A DNA stretch of 9,603 nt, taken from assembly GCA_041485905.1 (NCBI GenBank), contig JBGPKK010000177.1, positions 1 to 9,603 of the forward strand, in the 5' to 3' direction. Shown here piece by piece: positions 4,218 to 9,603 of this stretch. Positions within the stretch are counted from its first letter, which is position 1; every line of letters begins with the position of its first letter. The stretch comes from JAHFUI01 sp041485905. GTDB lineage: Bacteria; Acidobacteriota; Vicinamibacteria; Vicinamibacterales; CAVVIG01. Position numbers and translations under genes: made by a program. The notes under the pieces were generated by a model. The model was not told where the DNA came from, made no database searches, and was given only the letters and a program-made list of their open reading frames with translations.

Positions 4218-5168
4218 ATGTTCCCCGCACCAAATCGCCGGGATTTCCTCGGGATTTTAGTGGGCGGCGCGGCAGGTCTGTCCCTGCCGTTGAGAGTGTA
4301 TGGACAGAGCCCGGAGCGTATCGAAGCGCGCCGCCAGGCCGTCATCCCCACCAGGCTCAGCGACAACGTCATCCACTTCACCGGCGCGGGCGGGAACGTC
4401 GTCGTCGTCACCGGCGCCGACGGACTCGTGATGGTTAACGGCGGTCTTCGCGACCGATCCGAGGATCTCCTCAAGGCCATCGCCGGCGAGACCGGCGGTA
4501 AACGCGTGCAGGCCCTTTTCAATACGGACTGGCACCGCGAGCACACCGGCTCGAACGAGGCGGTGGGAAAAGCGGGCGCGAAGATCATCGCGCACGAGTT
4601 TACTAAGCAGTATCTCGGGGCCGAGATCTTCGTCGACTGGCAGAACCGGACCTACCAGCCGTTGCCGCCGCAGGCGCTGCCGAATCAGTCGTTTTACACG
4701 TCGGGCAAGATGACCGCCGGCGCCGAGCGCATCGAGTACGCCCATCTGGGCCAGGCGCACACAGACGCCGCCATCTACGTGTTCCTGCCTGCGTCCAATG
4801 TATTGATAGCAGGCGACGCGCTCGCGGTAGGCACGTATCCGATCGCGGATTACACCACCGGTGGCTGGCTCGGCGGACTCGTGGCCGCCAACAAGACCTT
4901 GCTCGCGTTGGCGAACGCCGACACGCGCGTGATTCCCGGCGTTGGACCGATCCAGACGAAGGCCAACCTGCAGGCGCAGCACGACATGCTCGCCGCGATG
5001 ATGGACCGCTTCTCGAAGATGATGAAACAGGGCATGGGTCCCGAAGACATCATCGCCGCGGCGCCGACCAAAGAGTTCGACGCCACGTGGGGCAAACCCG
5101 ACCTGTTTGTCACCACCGCCTATCGAAGCATGTGGCTGCACGTTCGTGAACTGGGAGGAATCGTGTAA
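4218..5168 (+). CDS. Tat-exported metallo-beta-lactamase-fold protein with altered metal motif
   Basis: Starting at the ATG at 4218, the 316-residue product opens with a twin-arginine signal, NRRDFLGILVGGAAGLSLPL (residues 6-25). The MBL fold follows: GGNVVVVTGADGLVMVNGG at 58-76, the motif-2 position reading NTDWHREHTGSNE at 102-114, HEF at 126-128, GQAHTDAAIYVF at 178-189, LIAGDAL at 196-202 and VIPGVGP at 238-244. Canonical HxHxDH is here Asp104-x-His106-x-Glu108-His109, and the last ligand of the PGHG motif is Val242, so the usual dinuclear site is not complete; related secreted MBL proteins in this phylum also deviate. A TTG at 4155 gives a longer frame but would bury the Tat signal, so I rejected it. 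The stop overlaps the next ATG (TAATG). Substrate unknown; hydrolase activity is uncertain. Confidence 0.87.
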   Translation: MFPAPNRRDFLGILVGGAAGLSLPLRVYGQSPERIEARRQAVIPTRLSDNVIHFTGAGGNVVVVTGADGLVMVNGGLRDRSEDLLKAIAGETGGKRVQALFNTDWHREHTGSNEAVGKAGAKIIAHEFTKQYLGAEIFVDWQNRTYQPLPPQALPNQSFYTSGKMTAGAERIEYAHLGQAHTDAAIYVFLPASNVLIAGDALAVGTYPIADYTTGGWLGGLVAANKTLLALANADTRVIPGVGPIQTKANLQAQHDMLAAMMDRFSKMMKQGMGPEDIIAAAPTKEFDATWGKPDLFVTTAYRSMWLHVRELGGIV

Positions 5169-7564
5169 TGCGGCGCGTATTGGTACCGGCTGCCGTGGCG
5201 CTTGCGGTCCTCGCGTCCGGATCAGGCAGCCTGCGCGCTGCCGATCCGTTGCAACAGCCCGCCACGGCCACTTCCCCGCAATCACCCCAGCGTGCGCTCC
5301 TCGACCAGTACTGCGTGGCGTGCCACAACCAGCGCGCGAAGACCGCCGGCGTGATGTTCGATACGCTGGACCTCGCGCAGCTTTCCAGCCACGCGGACGT
5401 ATGGGAAAAGGCGGTGCGCAAGCTGAGGGGAGGCATGATGCCCCCGCCCGGCGTGCGCCGGCCGGAGCAGGCATCCGTGGACGCGTTCGTGTCGTGGCTG
5501 GAGCACTCGCTCGACGAGGCGGCCGCCACCAACCCCAATCCCGGACGCATCGCGCTGCATCGATTGAATCGCGCCGAATACGGCGGCGCCATTGAGGACC
5601 TGCTCGGATTGCACATCGACGCCAACGCGTTCCTGCCGCAAGACGATGAAGCGGACGGCTTCGACAACGTGGCCAGCGTGCTGAAGGTGTCGCCCTCGTT
5701 CCTCGATCAGTACATCTCGGCGGCGCGCATCGTCAGCACCCGGGCGATTGGCAATCCATCGCCCAGACCGGCGAGCGCCACCTACCGTCCGGCGCGCGGC
5801 ACCGATCAGAGCGCGCGCGTCGACGGCCTGCCGCTCGGCACTCGCGGCGGGCTGCTGGTCGAGCATCTGTTTCCCGCCGACGGCGAATACAAGTTGAACG
5901 TCGGCGGTCTCGCGACGGCGGGTTACGTGCGCGGCATGGAGTTCCGGCACACGCTCGTAGCGACTATTGATGGCGCAAAAGTGTTCGCGGCGCAGATCGG
6001 CGGCGAGGAAGACATGAAGGCCATCGATCAGAAGCAGGCCGCTGCCGTGGCCGGGGTCAACGGCCGATTCCAGAACATCCCGTTCAAGGTGACGGCGGGG
6101 CCGCACAGAATCGGCGTCACCTTCATCGCCAGGTCGTTCGCGGAATCCGACGAGGTGCTGAGCTCGTTCAAGCCCGGCCAAGGCGAGGAGCGGATTCCGA
6201 GAGTGGGCAGCGTCGAAGTGGTCGGCCCGTTCAATCCGGCGGGCTTGAGCGAAACGCCCAGCCGCCGGCGGATTTTCGCCTGCCATCCTGCGAGCGGACG
6301 CGACGAGCTGTCGTGCGCCACGAATATCCTTTCGAACGTCGCGCGCCGCGCGTTTCGCCGCCCCATCACCGATCGCGACCTCGAGGCACCGCTCGCCTTC
6401 TACCACAGCGGGAGAGAGACGGATTTCGAGACGGGCATCCGGGACGGGTTGACAGCCATTCTCGCCAGTCCGAAGTTTCTCTTCCGCGCCGAGCGCGTGC
6501 CGGACAAGGTCGCGCCGGGCTCCGTCTACCGCATCAGCGATCTCGATCTGGCCTCGCGCCTTTCATTCTTCCTGTCCGGCCGGATGCCCGACGATCGCCT
6601 GCTCGAGGTTGCCGAGAATGGCCATCTCTCCGAGCCGGCAGTTCTCGAGGCGCAGGTCCATCGACTGCTGGCGGATCCGAAATCGAAATCGCTCGTCACC
6701 AGTTTCGCGTTCCAATGGCTGAGAGTGCGCGGGATCGACCAGATCGATCCGGACGCGGTGGTCTTTCCCAATTTTGACGAAGGCCTGCGCGAAGCGTTCC
6801 GACGCGAGATCGAACTGTTCGTGGACAGCATCCTGCGCGAAGACCGGAGCGTGCTGGATCTGCTGACTGCCGACCACACGTTCGTCAACGAACGCCTGGC
6901 GCTGCACTACGGGATTCCGAACGTGCGCGGCGACCGATTCCGCCGCGTGACGCTCGCCGACCCCAACCGCTGGGGCCTGCTCGGAAAAGGCAGCGTGCTG
7001 ATGACGACCTCGTACGCCAACCGCACGGCGCCGGTGCTGCGCGGCGCCTGGATCCTGGAGAACATCATCGGGACGCCGCCGGCCGCGCCACCGCCCGATG
7101 TCGAGGCCTTCAAGGAAAACAAGGACGGCGAGAAAGCCCGCTCGGTGCGCGAGATCATGGAGCAGCACCGCGCCAAGCCGTCCTGCAACGCCTGCCACGG
7201 CGTCATGGATCCGCTCGGCTTCGCGCTCGAGAATTTTGACGCCATCGGTGAATGGCGATCGAAGGACCGCTACGCAGGCACGGCCATCGACGCTTCGGGG
7301 AAGCTCGTGGACGGCAGCGCGGTCAACGGGCCCGCCGATCTCCGCAAGGCGCTGATGAAGCGTCCCGAGCAGTTCGTGCAGACGATGACGGAAAAGCTGA
7401 TGACGTACGCGCTGGGACGAAGCGTGGAGTACTACGACATGCCGGCCATTCGCGCGATCGTGCGCGACGCCGCGCGCGATAACTACCGTTTCTCGTCGAT
7501 CGTCATGGGGATCGTTCGCAGCGCTCCGTTTCAAATGCGGAAAATGGCTGAGAGTGTCAACTAG
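5168..7564 (+). CDS. DUF1587/1595/1592/1588/1585 multidomain haem protein (planctomycete-cytochrome type)
   Basis: The 798-residue product has a signal peptide (about 1-24, ending SLRAA) and an N-terminal cytochrome-type module with CVACH at 49-53 and the MMPPP motif at 90-94. Then come DUF1587 (about 128-192, HRLNRAEYGGAIEDLLGL), a beta-rich insert (about 225-355) that looks like a carbohydrate-binding jelly roll, DUF1595 (about 382-445, ARRAFRRPITDRD), DUF1592 (about 455-582), DUF1588 (about 600-698, with a second haem site CNACH at 673-677 and GVMDPLGFALENFD) and DUF1585 (about 712-787). These proteins are abundant in Planctomycetota, Verrucomicrobiota and Acidobacteriota, nearly always beside a DUF1552 gene as here. 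Their reaction is unknown; two haems and the insert suggest periplasmic redox chemistry on a polymer. GGAGGA stands 8 bases before the ATG, which overlaps the MBL stop. Confidence 0.95.
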   Translation: MRRVLVPAAVALAVLASGSGSLRAADPLQQPATATSPQSPQRALLDQYCVACHNQRAKTAGVMFDTLDLAQLSSHADVWEKAVRKLRGGMMPPPGVRRPEQASVDAFVSWLEHSLDEAAATNPNPGRIALHRLNRAEYGGAIEDLLGLHIDANAFLPQDDEADGFDNVASVLKVSPSFLDQYISAARIVSTRAIGNPSPRPASATYRPARGTDQSARVDGLPLGTRGGLLVEHLFPADGEYKLNVGGLATAGYVRGMEFRHTLVATIDGAKVFAAQIGGEEDMKAIDQKQAAAVAGVNGRFQNIPFKVTAGPHRIGVTFIARSFAESDEVLSSFKPGQGEERIPRVGSVEVVGPFNPAGLSETPSRRRIFACHPASGRDELSCATNILSNVARRAFRRPITDRDLEAPLAFYHSGRETDFETGIRDGLTAILASPKFLFRAERVPDKVAPGSVYRISDLDLASRLSFFLSGRMPDDRLLEVAENGHLSEPAVLEAQVHRLLADPKSKSLVTSFAFQWLRVRGIDQIDPDAVVFPNFDEGLREAFRREIELFVDSILREDRSVLDLLTADHTFVNERLALHYGIPNVRGDRFRRVTLADPNRWGLLGKGSVLMTTSYANRTAPVLRGAWILENIIGTPPAAPPPDVEAFKENKDGEKARSVREIMEQHRAKPSCNACHGVMDPLGFALENFDAIGEWRSKDRYAGTAIDASGKLVDGSAVNGPADLRKALMKRPEQFVQTMTEKLMTYALGRSVEYYDMPAIRAIVRDAARDNYRFSSIVMGIVRSAPFQMRKMAESVN

Positions 7565-7592
7565 CTTGTTTATTGAACGCGGAGTGAAGATT

Positions 7593-8909
7593 ATGTTCAT
7601 CACCAAGAAGCATCTCTCCCGCCGCACATTTCTGCGCGGCGCGGGCGTCACCGTGGGCCTGCCGCTGCTGGACGCGATGATCCCGGCCTGGACCGCGCTG
7701 GCCCAGACTGCCGCGAGTCCCAAGCCGCGCATGGGGTTCATGTATCTCCCCCACGGCGCGATCATGGAACAGTGGACCCCCGCGACCGAAGGCGCGGGCT
7801 TCGAGCTGACGCCGATCCTGAAGCCGTTCGCGCCGTTTCAGAAACAGTTGACGATCGTGAGCGGGCTCGAGAACAAGGGCGCCATCGCGCCGCCCGTGCA
7901 TGCGCTCAGTCCGGGAACCTGGCTGAGCTGCGTGACGCCTCCGGAAGGGCAAGAGCCGCACGGCGGCATCACCGTCGATCAACTGGCCGCCGCGCATCTT
8001 GGTCAGGATACCCCGCTCCCCTCGCTCGAAGTCGCCAGTGAAGGACGCGGCGGCAACGGCGGCGCGTGCGACCGTAACTACGGATGCAGCTACGGCGCCA
8101 CGATCTCGTTCCGGACGCCGACCACTCCGCTGCCGATGGAAGCCGATCCGCGCAAGCTCTTCGAGCGGCTCTTCGGTCAGGGCGACACGCCCGAAGAACG
8201 GAAGGCCATCGCCAAGCAGTACTCGAGCATTCTCGATCTCGTGGCCGCGGAGGCCGCCGATCTTCGCAAGACGCTGGACGCACAGGATCGCGCGCGTCTG
8301 GGCGACTACCTGGAGAGCGTGCGCGAGATCGAGCGCCGGATCCAGAAGATGGAAGAACGCGATCTGACGAGCCTCGACCTGCCGGACGTGCCCATCGGCA
8401 GCACGTTCGATCAGCGCGTGACGCTGATGTTCGACATGATCGCGCTGGCGTATCAGGCCAATCTCACGCGTGTCTTCAGCTACATGATGGCGGGCGAAGG
8501 CAGCAACCAGACTTACAACCACGTCGGCGTAGCGGACGCCTTCCATCCGCTGTCGCATCACCAGAACGACAAAGCGAGAAAAGAAAAGCTCGTCAAGATT
8601 CAGACGTACCACAGTCAGGCGTTCGCCAGGTTCCTGGCCAAGCTCGCGGCCATGCCCGACGGCGACGGCTCGATGCTGGATCATTCGATCCTGCTCTACG
8701 GCAGCAACATGAGCAACAGCAACGCCCACAACCACTTCCCGCTGCCGACGCTCGTGGTGGGAGGCGGTTGCGGGAAGCTCAAAGGCAACCAGCACCTGAA
8801 GTATGCGGACCAGACGCCGCTGGCGAACCTCCTGGCCACGCTGCTCGAGCGCGCCGGCATTCCCGAGGAGAAGGTTGGCAACAGCAACGGGTTGATGTCG
8901 GAGCTGTGA
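7593..8909 (+). CDS. Tat-exported DUF1552 family protein
   Basis: From the ATG at 7593 the product has 438 residues and opens with the twin-arginine signal SRRTFLRGAG (residues 9-18) and a hydrophobic segment up to ALAQTA. The rest is DUF1552: PRMGFMYLPHGAIMEQWTP at 45-63, TIVSGLENK near 87-95, CDRNYGCSYGATISF at 159-173, a helical stretch with SSILDLVAAEAADLRKTL at 211-228, FSYMMAGEGSNQTYNHVG at 295-312, SHHQND at 321-326 and LLYGSNMSNSNAHNHFPLP at 367-385. DUF1552 and DUF1501 are thought to share the alkaline-phosphatase/sulfatase-like fold, but no activity is established. The in-frame ATG at 7554 inside the previous gene was rejected because GGAG precedes 7593 and the Tat signal then sits at the N-terminus. 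It is 28 bases after the haem gene and overlaps the ankyrin gene (TGATG). Confidence 0.95.
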   Translation: MFITKKHLSRRTFLRGAGVTVGLPLLDAMIPAWTALAQTAASPKPRMGFMYLPHGAIMEQWTPATEGAGFELTPILKPFAPFQKQLTIVSGLENKGAIAPPVHALSPGTWLSCVTPPEGQEPHGGITVDQLAAAHLGQDTPLPSLEVASEGRGGNGGACDRNYGCSYGATISFRTPTTPLPMEADPRKLFERLFGQGDTPEERKAIAKQYSSILDLVAAEAADLRKTLDAQDRARLGDYLESVREIERRIQKMEERDLTSLDLPDVPIGSTFDQRVTLMFDMIALAYQANLTRVFSYMMAGEGSNQTYNHVGVADAFHPLSHHQNDKARKEKLVKIQTYHSQAFARFLAKLAAMPDGDGSMLDHSILLYGSNMSNSNAHNHFPLPTLVVGGGCGKLKGNQHLKYADQTPLANLLATLLERAGIPEEKVGNSNGLMSEL

Positions 8910-9603
8910 TGCTGACCACCGTTCTCGCACTGCTGCTCGCCGCTCTGCCGCTCGTCGATGCGGTCAAATCGGGCGACAAAGCCGCGGCGATCGCTCTGAT
9001 CGACAAGCGCGCCGACGTGAACGCGCCCGAAGCCGACGGCACGACGGCGCTTCACTGGGCCGTTCACCAGAACGATCTCGATCTGGCCGAGCGCCTCATT
9101 CGCGCCGGCGCGAAAGTGAACGCAAAGAACGACTATGGCGCCACGCCGATGTCGGAAGCGGCGATCACTGGCGATGCCCCGATGATCGAACGGCTGCTCA
9201 AGGCGGGCGCCGATGTCGAGTCAGCGAATGCCGACGGGATGACGGCGCTGATGGTCATTGCGCGCACCAGCCGCGTCGATGCGGCCCGAGCCCTGCTGCG
9301 CGGAGGCGCGAAGGTCAACGCCGTGGAACAGTGGCGCGGTCAGACCGCGCTGATGTGGGCCGCCGCACAAAGCCAGCCGGCGATGGTGAAGGAGCTCGTC
9401 GCCGCCAAGGCGGACGTCAACGCCCGATCGAAGGTGAATAACTGGCAGCGCCAGGTCACCGCTGAGCCTCGCGCCATTTACCGTCCTGCGGGCGGACTCA
9501 CTCCGCTGCTCTACACGGCCCGCGAAGGATGTGTGGACTGCGCGCGGTATCTGGTTGAAGGCGGAGCCAACCTCAATCTGGCCGATCCGGAAGAGGTGAG
9601 CCC
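8909..9603 (+). CDS. Secreted ankyrin-repeat protein, 5'/N-terminal part (runs off the right edge)
   Basis: The ATG at 8909 overlaps the DUF1552 stop (TGATG), and the frame is open to the window end, 231 codons. It opens with a probable signal peptide (about residues 1-18, MLTTVLALLLAALPLVDA). At least six ankyrin units follow; clear ones are DGTTALHWAVHQNDLDLAER with RLIRAGAKVNA, YGATPMSEAAITGDAPMIER, DGMTALMVIARTSRVDAARA and RGQTALMWAAAQSQPAMVKE. An insert of about 24 residues (RSKVNNWQRQVTAEPRAIYR onward) separates the fifth and sixth units, and the sixth contains a CVDC pair. Ankyrin arrays bind proteins; in the periplasm this one may scaffold or hold the DUF1592 or DUF1552 product, which is an inference from overlap and shared export. 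Its 3' end is outside the window. Confidence 0.9.
   Translation, partial: MLTTVLALLLAALPLVDAVKSGDKAAAIALIDKRADVNAPEADGTTALHWAVHQNDLDLAERLIRAGAKVNAKNDYGATPMSEAAITGDAPMIERLLKAGADVESANADGMTALMVIARTSRVDAARALLRGGAKVNAVEQWRGQTALMWAAAQSQPAMVKELVAAKADVNARSKVNNWQRQVTAEPRAIYRPAGGLTPLLYTAREGCVDCARYLVEGGANLNLADPEEVS

Noticed and set aside
5282..8930. Long minus-strand frames (374, 400 and 457 codons) opposite the DUF1592 and DUF1552 genes
   Set aside because: They are antisense to strongly supported domains and rich in Arg, His and Val, without signal sequences or family motifs.
1..9603. CRISPR array, insertion-sequence ends, tRNA or rRNA genes
   Set aside because: No regularly spaced repeats, transposase motifs, terminal inverted repeats or structural RNA sequences were seen on either strand.

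Overview
This is a GC-rich bacterial window that most resembles an Acidobacteriota genome (Vicinamibacteria-like). That placement is inferred from gene content: a DUF1587/1595/1592/1588/1585 haem protein paired with a Tat-exported DUF1552 protein and a secreted ankyrin protein, beside an arsenic locus and a DUF433 antitoxin. Planctomycetota or Verrucomicrobiota remain possible.

The window has two arms that diverge at about 2.1 kb. The left arm (1-2097) is read on the minus strand. In transcription order it holds an ArsR repressor, a secreted beta-rich protein, a small MmcQ/YjbR-like protein with an internal gap, a TatA-like microprotein of about 35 residues, a DUF433 antitoxin, the first 26 codons of a DUF5615 PIN-like toxin, and the signal peptide of a secreted protein that leaves the window at its left edge. 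The right arm (2166-9603) is read on the plus strand. It holds an arsM arsenite methyltransferase remnant, an intact thioredoxin-type arsenate reductase (arsC), a 420-residue exported monohaem protein, and then a tight four-gene cluster: Tat-exported MBL-fold protein, 798-residue two-haem DUF1592-type protein, Tat-exported DUF1552 protein, and secreted ankyrin-repeat protein (cut by the right edge).

The divergent ars region is well defined. A plus-strand TTGACA-17 bp-TATTTT promoter has its -35 inside an AT-rich inverted repeat that also covers the arsR start codon, so ArsR binding could repress both arms. A perfect 18-bp palindrome lies at the expected transcription start.

The left 2.4 kb is unusual for its number of damaged or shortened genes. 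arsM keeps only its two ends and a frameshifted cysteine tail, the YjbR-like protein appears to lack about 14 central residues, the TatA-like protein lacks its amphipathic helix, and the DUF5615 toxin stops where another gene begins. The right arm is intact and its genes overlap by single bases (TAATG, TGATG), which points to one envelope-directed functional unit of unknown biochemical role. This cluster is the best candidate for a little-described system. A link between its redox proteins and arsenic metabolism is possible from position only.
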